A stretch of DNA of 64,000 bases, from positions 1 through 64,000 of the forward strand of contig NZ_JANCLX010000042.1 in the NCBI RefSeq assembly GCF_024295805.1, written 5' to 3'. Shown here piece by piece: positions 1 through 8,083 of the stretch. The translations under genes were made by a program, and so were the position numbers. This stretch comes from Streptomyces cucumeris (GTDB lineage: Bacteria; Actinomycetota; Actinomycetes; Streptomycetales; Streptomycetaceae). How positions within the stretch are numbered: position 1 is the first letter of the stretch; every line of letters starts with the position of its first letter. Below the pieces are notes generated by a model, which saw only the letters and a list, made by a program, of their open reading frames with translations, made no database searches and was not told the DNA's origin.

Positions 1-2
1 CA

Positions 3-122
3 ACGTTGAGAAGTCGCCTGCAAGCAGACGCTTCGGTCAGTGATCCAGCCGTGCCGGAAGAACCGGACCCGACGCACCCTACGCAGCCCCCGAAGATCCC
101 GGAGAGCCATCTCCAAAGCTAA
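3..122 (+). CDS. Possible C-terminal end of a gene cut by the left edge
   Basis: From base 3 one frame stays open and ends at a TAA at 120-122, giving a 39-residue Pro/Glu/Asp-rich tail that ends in SHLQS. The start lies outside the window. A disordered acidic, proline-rich C-terminus is plausible for an actinobacterial protein, but GC at third positions is only moderate (about two thirds), so this may be chance. No function can be given. Confidence 0.35.
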   Translation, partial: TLRSRLQADASVSDPAVPEEPDPTHPTQPPKIPESHLQS

Positions 123-199
123 ATGTCAGTGCCCGGTCCTACGGTGGGTCCTGTCCTTATTCACGCTTGCTGGGCTGCATGCGACTCGGACACGGCGGG

Positions 200-227
200 G
201 GCCGGACCTGACAGCGCGGGTCCGGCC
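200..227. terminator. Hairpin terminator between the left-edge gene and the histidine phosphatase gene
   Basis: GGCCGGACC at 200-208 pairs perfectly with GGTCCGGCC at 219-227 around a 10-nt loop. It lies 34 bp beyond the stop codon of the minus-strand phosphatase gene (262) and also downstream of the possible plus-strand gene ending at 122, so it could terminate from either side. There is no clear T-tract, as is usual in Streptomyces. Confidence 0.6.
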
Positions 228-261
228 TTCGCCGTGCCCCCGGCGGGGCCGCCGCGGAGGG

Positions 262-897
262 TCACGGCATGTCCCGCAGCTCCGGCCCCAGCCCCGTCCA
301 GCGCAGCTCCGAGGACAGATGCGCCATGTCGTTCCAGAACACCACCGAGGCCGGGCGGCCCGGCGCCGGATAGCGCAGGACGGTCAGCGCCGCGTTGCCG
401 TGGTTGAGGCCCAGCCAGCGCCAGTCGGGGGCGCCGAGTATCTCGCGCACGAGCCAGCCGATCAGGAAGTTGTGGGTCACCACCAGCTCATGGCGGTCCT
501 CGGTGCCCTCCACCGGACCGGTGAAGCGCTCCACCGCCTGCCGGGCCAGCAGCGGGCCCCGCTCCCGCTCCGCCGCCGGGAACCGATGGACGAAGTCGAG
601 CAGGTGGTCGGCGGAGTCGGCGGGCAGTTCCGCACGCTCGGGGGTGTGCGGGACATAGTCCCCGGCCGCTTCGCAGAGGTGCGCGGGGACGCCGTCGAGC
701 TGGTCGCCGATCAGCCGCGCGGTCTGGGCGGTCCGGGGCAGCGGACCGTGGTGGACCGCCGACAGGGGTACGCCCCGCAGCCGCTTGCCGAGCAGTACGG
801 CCTGGCGGCGGCCCACGGCCGTCAGCTCGCTCTCGTCCTCGGTGGCCTCGCCGTGCCGGGTCAGATACAGATAGCGGGTGGCTGCGGTGGCGGTCAT
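262..897 (-). CDS. Histidine phosphatase family protein
   Basis: A 211-aa protein of the phosphoglycerate mutase-like histidine phosphatase superfamily. These enzymes remove phosphate from small molecules or proteins through a phosphohistidine intermediate. The nucleophile motif RHGE is at residues 14-17, a phosphate-binding PRTAQTA segment follows, and a second conserved His is in VVTHNF. The ATG at 897 was chosen because AGGGA lies just upstream and the RHG motif then falls close to the N-terminus, as in the family. Longer upstream open sequence is Arg/Pro-rich and looks non-coding. Substrate unknown. The gene appears monocistronic. Confidence 0.88.
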   Translation of the reverse strand: MTATAATRYLYLTRHGEATEDESELTAVGRRQAVLLGKRLRGVPLSAVHHGPLPRTAQTARLIGDQLDGVPAHLCEAAGDYVPHTPERAELPADSADHLLDFVHRFPAAERERGPLLARQAVERFTGPVEGTEDRHELVVTHNFLIGWLVREILGAPDWRWLGLNHGNAALTVLRYPAPGRPASVVFWNDMAHLSSELRWTGLGPELRDMP

Positions 898-1098
898 CGT
901 TCCCTGTCGTTCCGTCGGCGCGCGGCTCCCCGGTCGGACCGGGTCGGGGCGCGCTTGCCCAGACGCGCGCCCCTTCGCGTACGCCCCCACTGGGTGCGCC
1001 CGTTCCGCTGCGCCCCTGAACGCGTACGCCCCCGTCGCGCGCCATGTTCCGTACGCCCTGTCAGACGGAGTCGCACCCGCGCGGGTTCCCGCGCGCCG

Positions 1099-1295
1099 CT
1101 AGGGTCCGTCTTCAAAGGGGGCGTCCGGCCGCGACCGGCGTCTGGTGCAGGGGGCACCTCCCAGCGGTAGCTGGGGGCGGCTCGCAAGGCGGAGGATCGC
1201 CCTCGTACTGGGCGTACTTGGGCGACTCCGACAACGCAGCGAGGTGCCGTGCCAGGCGTCGGGAGCAGGGCGGCCCCTTTGAAGACGGGCCCTAG
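1099..1295. mobile_element. MITE-like repeat, copy 1, CTAG-bounded
   Basis: A 197-bp non-coding element bounded by CTAG at both ends, with about 22-bp terminal inverted repeats (CTAGGGTCCGTCTTCAAAGG and its complement, about one mismatch). The core shares GCTCGCAAGGCGGAGG, GTACTGGGCGTACT, CCGACAACGC and GTGCCAGGCGTCG with the repeat at 29675-29843, but the two elements carry different terminal repeats. It also has about 30 extra bases in the core, including a small CCCAGC/GCTGGG stem. The right CTAG supplies the TAG stop codon of the MASE1 gene. No transposase is present, so it would need one supplied in trans. Confidence 0.75.
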
Positions 1296-2302
1296 GGCCG
1301 CTCTTCCGGCGGTTCCCCGTCATGCGGCCGGGACGGCCAGGTGCCCAGGGTCTCGTCCGGTGCCAGCCGGACGACCACGTCCGCCAGCTCCGCGCACACC
1401 CGCTCGATCTGCCGCCGGGTGTTGTTCCGTTCGGCGATGATCGCCGAAAGCAGCAGCGCGGTCAGCGCGGTGGTGCCGTTGAACGCCTGGAGCGTCACCA
1501 TCTGGGTCAGCAGCGAATCACCGGCGAACGGGCCGACGTCCACGGCCGTCGCGTGGATCGCGAGGACGGAGACGATGAACGAACACGGTGCCGCGCCCGC
1601 CAACTGGAAGCGCAGCGCCGCCCAGATCAGGAACGGGAAGACCAGGAAGAGCAGACTGGCGACGCTCCGGGTGGCCACGAGCGTCACGGCCGCGGTGCCC
1701 GCCAGCAGGACCACCGCCTCCAGCCAGCGGGCGGGGCGGACCCCGCGTGGCGGACGCGCCCCGCGCAGCGCGAGCAGCAGCGGTGTGATCACCAGAACCC
1801 CCATCGCGTCACCCGTCCACCACACCGACCAGGTCGGCCAGAAGCCGTCCGTCCCGAGCGCGTCCGCCAGGACGAGTACGGTCGTGCCGACGGTGGCGCT
1901 GATCAGCATCCCGAGCAGCGCGCCGAGGAACACCAGGGCCAGCGCGTCCCGGAGCCGGTCCAGGGAGATGCGGAAGCCCACCCGCCGCAGCAGCAGGAAG
2001 GCGCAGAGCGGGGCGAGGGTGTTGCCCGCGACGATGCCGGTGACGGCGAGCGGCGACGGGCCGATGGGGGCGTTGACCGCGAGCGCGCCCAGCGCGATCC
2101 CCGGCCAGACGGCGGGGCCGAGCAGCAGCAGACAGGCCAGCGCGATCCCGGTCGGTGGCCACAGCGGGGTGACCTGGCCGCGCACCAGCTCCTGCAACAG
2201 CCCGATCCTGGCGCCCGCGTAGTAGAGGGCGGCCACGGCCGCGATCCGCAGAACCATGGCACCGTATCGCCGGATCCCCTCGTCGCGCGCCACAGCCGCC
2301 AT
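1292..2302 (-). CDS. MASE1-domain integral membrane protein
   Basis: About 336 aa and almost entirely hydrophobic, matching the MASE1 membrane sensor domain. Visible hallmarks are the PLWPPTG segment after the first helix and a Trp-rich loop (FWPTWSVWWTGDAMG) before ITPLLLAL. MASE1 usually precedes a GGDEF, EAL or kinase domain. Here only a short helical tail (ERNNTRRQIERVCAELADVV) follows, so this is a stand-alone MASE1 protein that must act through a partner if it signals. The ATG at 2302 is preferred because the sequence further upstream is Pro/Arg/Gly-rich, but its RBS is weak. The stop codon lies in the end of the flanking repeat element. Confidence 0.8.
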   Translation of the reverse strand: MAAVARDEGIRRYGAMVLRIAAVAALYYAGARIGLLQELVRGQVTPLWPPTGIALACLLLLGPAVWPGIALGALAVNAPIGPSPLAVTGIVAGNTLAPLCAFLLLRRVGFRISLDRLRDALALVFLGALLGMLISATVGTTVLVLADALGTDGFWPTWSVWWTGDAMGVLVITPLLLALRGARPPRGVRPARWLEAVVLLAGTAAVTLVATRSVASLLFLVFPFLIWAALRFQLAGAAPCSFIVSVLAIHATAVDVGPFAGDSLLTQMVTLQAFNGTTALTALLLSAIIAERNNTRRQIERVCAELADVVVRLAPDETLGTWPSRPHDGEPPEERP

Positions 2303-2795
2303 CTGACTACGCCCGCGTCCGCGCGGTACGGCTGACACGCAGACGGGCCCGGGGACCCCGCCCGTACGGGGGAACGGCGCGGCGGGGCCTGACGCGGACG
2401 GGCGCCCGGGGCGGGGCCGGGTGCCCGTCAAGGCCGTATTGACACCGTAATCCGTGGGTTCTAGCGTCCTGTCCACGGCGGTCCGGACCCGTCAACTTGC
2501 CTGCCTGTAAAGGTCAGTTGGGCCGGACGTGGTCCGGTGTGGGTGCCGGCTGCCGGACCGTGCACCGCGGTGCGATCGGTCGGTTCGTCAAAATCAAGCA
2601 AGAATGTGGCGAACCTCAAGAACCACCCCTAAGCTCCCCCGGCACGGAGAACACACCACGTCCACGATGTGGACTCCCACCACATCAACGGGCGCGCATA
2701 TGCGCACCGGGCTTGCCCCCTTGCACGGGAGACGTCACCGTTGTCCCCCACGGCCAGGGGCCGCGCGCCCGCATTCGACTGGGACCGGAGGTGCC

Positions 2796-3578
2796 ATGGG
2801 GCCCATCGTTCCACCCCTCGTTCCACCGTATGAGACCGTCGGGGACGGTCCGCACCATGTCATGGCGGTACACGGCTGGTTCTCGGACCGCTCCGCGTAC
2901 GCCGCGATGCTGCCGCACGTCGACCGGCGGGCCTTCACCTACGTCCTGCCCGATCTGCGCGGCTACGGGGATGCGCGCGATGTCCCCGGCGCGTTCACCA
3001 CCGAGGAGGCGGGGCGGGATCTGCTCGCCCTCGCCCACCACCTCGGCTGGGACCGCTTCTCGCTCATCGGACACTCGATGGGCGGCGCCGTCGTCCAGCG
3101 GGTGGTGGCGGCGGCTCCGCACCGCGTCCGCCGGCTGGTCGGGGTGGCGCCGGTGCCCGCGAGCGGGGTGCCGATGGAGGGTGAGCAGTGGGAGCTGTTC
3201 GCGGCGGCCGCCGAGCGTCCGGAGAACCGGCGGGCGATCATCGACATGACCACCGGCAACCGTCATCCAGCCGCCTGGCTGGACCTGATGGTGCGGCATT
3301 CGCTGCGGCGCAGCGACGCCAAGGCGTTCCGCGCCTGGCTGGACTCCTGGGCCCTGGAGGACTTCCACGAGGAGATCAGCGGCACCGTGGTCCCGGTCCG
3401 GGTGGTGGTCGGGGCGCACGACCCGGCGCTCACGGCCGAGGTGATGCGGCAGACCTGGCTGCGCTGGTACGCCGACGCCGAGTTGGTCGAGCTGCCGTGC
3501 GCCGGGCACTACCCGGCCGATGAGACCCCGCTGGAACTGGTCCGGGCCGTGGAGGACTTCATGGCTGCCGACGGCTAG
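2796..3578 (+). CDS. Alpha/beta hydrolase
   Basis: A 260-aa alpha/beta-hydrolase-fold protein with a full set of catalytic residues: oxyanion-hole HGW near 26-28, nucleophile elbow GHSMGG with Ser94, acid Asp209 in GAHDPA, and His238 in CAGHYP. This fits the single-domain esterase/C-C hydrolase group. Substrate cannot be read from sequence. ATG 2796 has a strong GGAGGTG upstream. The last 20 bases overlap the convergent lytic transglycosylase gene. Confidence 0.92.
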   Translation: MGPIVPPLVPPYETVGDGPHHVMAVHGWFSDRSAYAAMLPHVDRRAFTYVLPDLRGYGDARDVPGAFTTEEAGRDLLALAHHLGWDRFSLIGHSMGGAVVQRVVAAAPHRVRRLVGVAPVPASGVPMEGEQWELFAAAAERPENRRAIIDMTTGNRHPAAWLDLMVRHSLRRSDAKAFRAWLDSWALEDFHEEISGTVVPVRVVVGAHDPALTAEVMRQTWLRWYADAELVELPCAGHYPADETPLELVRAVEDFMAADG

Positions 3579-4293
3579 CGGACGGCACGGTGGCGCCGGG
3601 GGCGGTCGACGGCAGGGCCGTGGCCGAGGAAGAGGAAGGGGCCGGGGAAGAAGAGGAGGAAGAGGAGGAAGGGGAAGCGGCGGCGCCGTGCTTCTTCGAG
3701 CCGTGCTTCGCCTCGTTCTCCTGGTACTTCTTCTCGGCCTGCCGGTACTTGGGCAGCAGATCGTTCACGATCTTGTCCACATAGCCGCGCGTCTCATCCA
3801 TCTTCGGCATGCCCCCGGCCCTGAGCACCGCATTCGGCCCCGCGTTGTACGCGGCCAGCGCGAGCCGGGTGGATCCCCGCCGGGTCGAGCCGCCGGGGAC
3901 CTCCTTGACCACGGTGTACAGATGGCACATATAGCGCGCCTGTGAGGGGATGGCATCCCGGGGCTCCCAGACGTCGGCCCTGCCGTCCCCGTCGCCGTCC
4001 CGGCCCCATTCCTTCCAGGTCTGCGGGGCGAACTGCGAAATGCCCTGGGCCTGTCCGGAGTCGGCGTTCACGCGCCAGCCGCTCTCCGCGTCGATCTGCG
4101 CCGCCAGCAGCGGAACGCTCAGGGGCGAGCAGACCCGCGCCGCGGCCTCCAGCACCGGACGCCGTGACTCGGGGATCACCGGCAGCTCGGGCTTCGAGGG
4201 CTCGGTGAGCTGCCGCACGACGAGGACCGCGGCGACGACCAGGGCGAGCCCGGCCACGAACGCCGTGACGATCCCGGTGGTACGGCTCAGCAT
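3559..4293 (-). CDS. Membrane-anchored lytic transglycosylase (SLT domain)
   Basis: A 244-aa protein with an N-terminal signal anchor (about residues 8-27) and a Slt-type lysozyme-like domain. Catalytic Glu70 lies in DAESG, followed by GQAQGISQFAPQTW and the AYNAGP motif near 148-153. It should cut peptidoglycan glycan strands by forming 1,6-anhydro-muramyl ends, outside the membrane. A DGDGDGRAD stretch near 100-107 is inserted within the domain and could bind calcium. The C-terminus is a disordered Lys/Ser-rich tail containing a run of Ser, encoded by a polypurine/polypyrimidine tract. ATG 4293 gives a proper signal anchor. Confidence 0.9.
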   Translation of the reverse strand: MLSRTTGIVTAFVAGLALVVAAVLVVRQLTEPSKPELPVIPESRRPVLEAAARVCSPLSVPLLAAQIDAESGWRVNADSGQAQGISQFAPQTWKEWGRDGDGDGRADVWEPRDAIPSQARYMCHLYTVVKEVPGGSTRRGSTRLALAAYNAGPNAVLRAGGMPKMDETRGYVDKIVNDLLPKYRQAEKKYQENEAKHGSKKHGAAASPSSSSSSSSPAPSSSSATALPSTAPGATVPSASRRQP

Positions 4294-4463
4294 GCCGGAC
4301 CCGGCAGGGAAGGGATGCGCATAGGGGGACGGTAGCCGGAATCCGGTGCCGAGCCGTAATCGCCGGGTGACACTCGGCCGATGCGCAGATGGACCGCCGG
4401 TGGCCATCCGGCCGTGGCTCCGGCCCGGGCCGGCCCCTCAGCCGCGCGGGTCCGGCCGCCGCC

Positions 4464-5144
4464 TCACCGCTGCTGGACCGGCTGACCCGCCGCAGCCGCC
4501 ACCGGCACCCGGCCCGGCTCGTCCTCATCGGGGCGCCTCATCACATAGGCCGCGCCCGCACCCGCCCCGAACAGGGCGAGCACCGAGACCGCGGTCCCGG
4601 CCCAGGTGGCGCCGAGCCACTGGCCGCCGATGTAGCCGAGGGTCACGCTGTAGGCGGCCCATGCCAGCCCGGCCACCGCGGACCAGGGCAGGAACTCCTT
4701 CACCCTGCGGTGGGCGGCACCGGCGCCGAGGCTGACGACCGAGCGCCCGGCGGGTGCGAAGCGGGCTATCACCACCAGCGGGCCGCCGCCCCGGATCAGA
4801 GCGGTGTCCAACTTCTCCTGCGCGTTGGTGAGTCGGCGTGAACGAGCAATGGCTCGATCCAGTCGGTCGCTGCCACGCCAGGCCAGGCGATAGGCGACCA
4901 TATCGCCGAGGACGGAAGCGGTCGCGGCGCAGAGCACCAGGGCCAGCATCGCGGGGAAGTCGGCGGCGTCCGCCCGGCGCACCACACCGACCGCGTCGAC
5001 GGTGGTCCCGGCGGCCGCGGTGGCCGCGGTGATGACGAGGACCCCGCTGGGCAGAACGGGCAGGAAGACGTCGAGCAGTACCGACAGCGCGATCAACGCG
5101 TAGATCCATGGGGTGTTGGTCAGCGACCCCAATTGTTCCAGCAC
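4464..5144 (-). CDS. DedA/VTT family membrane protein
   Basis: A 226-aa membrane protein of the DedA (SNARE-associated/VTT) family, linked in other bacteria to undecaprenyl-phosphate or phospholipid flipping and membrane homeostasis. Visible features are the FLPVLPSGVLVITAA segment near the first membrane helix and the conserved RFAPAGRSVVSLGAGAA region with charged residues within a membrane segment. The start is GTG 5144, with GGGAGAAG just upstream. It lies downstream of the DoxX gene on the same strand but behind a strong hairpin, so it probably has its own promoter. Confidence 0.9.
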   Translation of the reverse strand: MLEQLGSLTNTPWIYALIALSVLLDVFLPVLPSGVLVITAATAAAGTTVDAVGVVRRADAADFPAMLALVLCAATASVLGDMVAYRLAWRGSDRLDRAIARSRRLTNAQEKLDTALIRGGGPLVVIARFAPAGRSVVSLGAGAAHRRVKEFLPWSAVAGLAWAAYSVTLGYIGGQWLGATWAGTAVSVLALFGAGAGAAYVMRRPDEDEPGRVPVAAAAGQPVQQR

Positions 5145-5273
5145 CGTTCTTCTCCCGATCCCGTTCCCCCCGCTGCGTCTGCCGCCGGGAAGCGGCAGAC
5201 GCGGCCTGTACAGCCATACAGCGTACGCCTAGGACGGGTGAGGATAGCGGTACGGGGTGATGATGTTGTTCGA

Positions 5274-5312
5274 ATCACGCCATGCGGGGCACATGACCCC
5301 GCATGGCGTGAT
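5274..5312 (-). terminator. 16-bp hairpin terminator after the DoxX gene
   Basis: TCACGCCATGCGGGG at 5275-5289 pairs perfectly with CCCCGCATGGCGTGA at 5297-5311 around a 7-nt loop, and one more A-T pair extends the stem. It sits 30 bp beyond the DoxX stop codon and about 130 bp before the DedA start, where a DoxX terminator would be expected. Confidence 0.75.
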
Positions 5313-5340
5313 GCGGGACGAGTTCTGAACTGCTGTCCCG

Positions 5341-5820
5341 TTACACCGCGGTGGGCTGGCGCCGCGGCTCGGTCCGGTCGGACGCCGCGCGCGAGGAGCC
5401 GAAGAGGCGCTCCAGCGCCAGCGGGCCGGGGCCGGTGAAGACGAGGAGCAGCAGCGCCCAGCAGAACATCGCGGACGACTCGCCGCCGTTCTGGATGGGC
5501 CACAGCTTCTCGGGCTGGTGCTCCACGAAGTAGGCGTAGGCCATCGAGCCGGAGGCTATGAACGCCGCGCTGCGGGTGCCGAGTCCGAGCATCACCAGTC
5601 CGCCGCCGACGAGCTGGATCACCGCGGCGTACCAGCCGGGCCAGGTGCCCGCGTCGACGGTCTTGCCGGTGCCCATCAGCCCGCCGAACCAGCCCAGCAG
5701 GGAGGCCGCGCCGTGGCAGAAGAAGAGCAGGCCGACGACGATGCGGAAAAGGGACAGAACGTACGGTCTGGCGCTGTCGAGCAGTTCACCGAGAGAGCGT
5801 GGCGCGGTCGAGGGAGACAT
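5341..5820 (-). CDS. DoxX family membrane protein
   Basis: A 159-aa protein with four predicted membrane helices and DoxX-family sequence: LFRIVVGLLFFCHGAASL, then GWFGGL, a TWPGWYAAVIQLVGGGLVML helix pair, and GSMAYAYFVEH. DoxX proteins are small membrane proteins associated with redox and oxidative stress functions; the biochemical activity of most is unknown. ATG 5820 is preferred over an upstream ATG because GGAGCC lies before it and the sequence starts just before the family region. A candidate iron box lies about 46 bp upstream. Confidence 0.9.
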   Translation of the reverse strand: MSPSTAPRSLGELLDSARPYVLSLFRIVVGLLFFCHGAASLLGWFGGLMGTGKTVDAGTWPGWYAAVIQLVGGGLVMLGLGTRSAAFIASGSMAYAYFVEHQPEKLWPIQNGGESSAMFCWALLLLVFTGPGPLALERLFGSSRAASDRTEPRRQPTAV

Positions 5821-5865
5821 GGGGGACGGGCTCCTTGTTCCGGGGACAGGAAACAACGCGCCAGG

Positions 5866-5884
5866 TTAGGTTACCCTCACCATT
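5866..5884 (-). promoter_or_regulatory. Candidate DmdR/IdeR-type iron box upstream of the DoxX gene
   Basis: TTAGGTTACCCTCACC at 5866-5881 matches one half of the actinobacterial iron-box palindrome exactly (TTAGGTTA) and part of the other half (CTCACC). I count about 14 of 19 positions. It lies 46 bp upstream of the DoxX start, where repression by an iron-loaded DtxR-family protein would work. The match is partial, so this is a candidate only. Confidence 0.4.
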
Positions 5885-5975
5885 TGTTGCAAGTTCAAGT
5901 TCCTGCCAATGCGGAGCCTGCGATCACCGGTTCATGGAGCCGTGACCTCGTGTCTTGGAAACGGATACGCGCGAT

Positions 5976-7949
5976 TCAGGAACGGATACGCGAAACGGGG
6001 ACAACTTCCTGCCAGGGGTCCCCCGAGACGGTCACACTCAGCACCGCACGCGCTATCGCGTCCGTATCGCACAACGTGACCGAGTTCACCCCGGGCCGCG
6101 CCCCGGCGGCCGTCACCCAGTGGACGCCCTCGGTGGGCACCCCGACCGCGAAACGACGCGGGTGCGGCCGACCCTGGGCGTCTATGAGCCGATACGGCGA
6201 TGGGGTGATATCAATACCGGCTGTTTCATAGCCGTCCACCTCATGCGGACGGCATTGCCCGGTATGCAGCAGCCACAGCAGCAACTCATCCGCCGTACGG
6301 CGCAGATCGGGCTCCGGCAGCCGGGCCTCGATCAGTGTCGTGGCCCGCACCGGCTCACCGGGCACCTCCGCCGACCGCCCCAGGAAACCGGCGCCGTCGC
6401 TCCCGGCCGCGGGGGAGACCGTGAGCCCCGGGCCCAGGACCTCCAGGACGCCCGCCTCGATCAGCGCGGCCATCTCCTCGATCCGGCGGCGCGGCGGGCC
6501 GATCGAGAGGAACGCGTTCAGCGGGGTGTACCAGCCGTCGAGGTGGGCGTCGCGCGAGGCGCCGCTCAGCCCGCCGTGGTCGACGATCTGCCGCAGCTCG
6601 TTGCGCAGGTCGCGCAGGACGTCCAGGGCCGCCTTCACCGGCCCGGCCACATTGCCCTGCCGCGCCTGCGCCACGTCCTCGCGCAGATACGCCAGCAGCC
6701 AGCGCCGGAAGTCGTCGCGGCCGGTGAAACCGCGCCCCCGGTGCGGCCGGGACACCGTCTCCCAGCACCAGCGCCGCCCGGCCGGGACACCGAATTCCGT
6801 GAGCACCGCCGCCTCTTCGGGACCGCCGTGCGCGGTGGCCAGGAACGCCTGCCGGAAACGGGAGGCGGGGGCGGCCGGGGCGGGAGCCGGGTCCCGGGCC
6901 AGCAGCGCCTCGTAGTAGACGGTCTCGGCCTCCTTGGCCACCAGCGGCCATATCTCGCCCAGGAAGTCCGGCGGATCGCCCGCCTCCGCCCGCTTGCGGA
7001 ACTGGGCGAGTACATCGGGGGTCAGCAGCAGCGGAACGTGACGGCCGTACGGGCCCTTCGCGTTGTCCCCGCGCGCCTGGTACGGGATACCGCGCCGGGA
7101 CCCCGCGTACAGCCGGGGCTCCCGCCCCGAGGGCCGGTAGACCAGCGTGGGCCCGTCCGGACCGGTGGCGGGTACGAACCGGCCGCCACGGCCCTGCGTC
7201 AGCAGCGCCACATGGTCGAAGAAGTTCAGGCCGAGACCGCGCAGCAGCACCGGTTCGCCGGGCGCGACGGGCGACAGGTCGACATCGGCCGGGTTGGCGG
7301 GCGGGTAGTAGCGCAGTCCGAACCGCCCGGCGTGGGCCGCGAACCGGGCCGCCGTCGCGTCGGCCGCCGTCGCCAGATGTCCCTGGGCCAGCACCACCGC
7401 GCGCAGCCCGGCCAGCCGGGTGCCGTCGTCGAGGGTGAGTACCTGCCCGCCGTCCGCACGGTCCTCCAGCCGTACCGCGCGGGCGGTGTGCACCCGGACC
7501 GTCACCGGCTCCGGGGCGCCCCGCACCACCTCCGCGAACACCCACTCCAGATAACGGCCGTACAGCGCGCGGCTGGGGTAGTCGTCCGGGCCGAGTCCGG
7601 GTGCGATGCCACGCGCGGCGGCCCATTCGTACAGACTCGGCCCGGTCCGTACCGGTCCGTCGCACACCACACTCGCGTCGGTGAACAGGGTCACCTGCGA
7701 GGCCACCGTGTTCATCAGCAGTTCGCCCGGCTGCGCGGTGCGCCACACCCGTCCGGGGCCGGGCGGGTACGGATCCACCACATGCACCGTCAGCCGGGCG
7801 CCGGGGGCCAGTTCCGGGGCCGAGGCGCACAGTCGCTCCAGCACGCTGGTGCCGCGCGGACCGGCTCCGACGACGGCTATGGCGTGGGGGTCTCCGGCCA
7901 AGGTGGTGTCTCCCGGGGCAGCTGGACGCAGGGGGCGCGCGCCCATCAT
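5976..7949 (-). CDS. FAD/NAD(P)-binding protein
   Basis: About 657 aa. A Rossmann dinucleotide-binding motif, VVGAGPRGTSVLERL, starts near residue 26. The protein matches the large FAD-NAD(P)-binding family typical of actinobacteria, with conserved pieces NTVASQVTLFTD, GLGLNFFDH and GPYGRHVPLLL. Such proteins are usually of unknown substrate and sometimes sit in specialised-metabolite clusters. Two ATG codons (7949, 7946) are possible starts. A TTG 45 bases inside, with GGGAGA before it, is also plausible and would put the Rossmann motif nearer the N-terminus. The last codons include a short direct repeat (ACGGATACGCG twice, 21 bp apart). Confidence 0.85.
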   Translation of the reverse strand: MMGARPLRPAAPGDTTLAGDPHAIAVVGAGPRGTSVLERLCASAPELAPGARLTVHVVDPYPPGPGRVWRTAQPGELLMNTVASQVTLFTDASVVCDGPVRTGPSLYEWAAARGIAPGLGPDDYPSRALYGRYLEWVFAEVVRGAPEPVTVRVHTARAVRLEDRADGGQVLTLDDGTRLAGLRAVVLAQGHLATAADATAARFAAHAGRFGLRYYPPANPADVDLSPVAPGEPVLLRGLGLNFFDHVALLTQGRGGRFVPATGPDGPTLVYRPSGREPRLYAGSRRGIPYQARGDNAKGPYGRHVPLLLTPDVLAQFRKRAEAGDPPDFLGEIWPLVAKEAETVYYEALLARDPAPAPAAPASRFRQAFLATAHGGPEEAAVLTEFGVPAGRRWCWETVSRPHRGRGFTGRDDFRRWLLAYLREDVAQARQGNVAGPVKAALDVLRDLRNELRQIVDHGGLSGASRDAHLDGWYTPLNAFLSIGPPRRRIEEMAALIEAGVLEVLGPGLTVSPAAGSDGAGFLGRSAEVPGEPVRATTLIEARLPEPDLRRTADELLLWLLHTGQCRPHEVDGYETAGIDITPSPYRLIDAQGRPHPRRFAVGVPTEGVHWVTAAGARPGVNSVTLCDTDAIARAVLSVTVSGDPWQEVVPVSRIRS

Positions 7950-8083
7950 GCCGGTCGCCCCCGGAGAATCGAGCCGCTGGCCGGAACTGATTCCTCCGGT
8001 GTGGGGCGGATCACGTGCGCCGCGGTGTGAGTCATCCCACCCGCCCGTTATGCGGGGTCAGTGCGCGGAGGACGGCCCTCCGG

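Noticed and set aside
5955..8030. Long open frame on the plus strand opposite the FAD/NAD(P) gene
   Set aside because: High-GC genes create long open frames on the other strand. The plus-strand product is Arg/Pro/Gly/Gln-rich with no domain, while the minus-strand product has a Rossmann motif.
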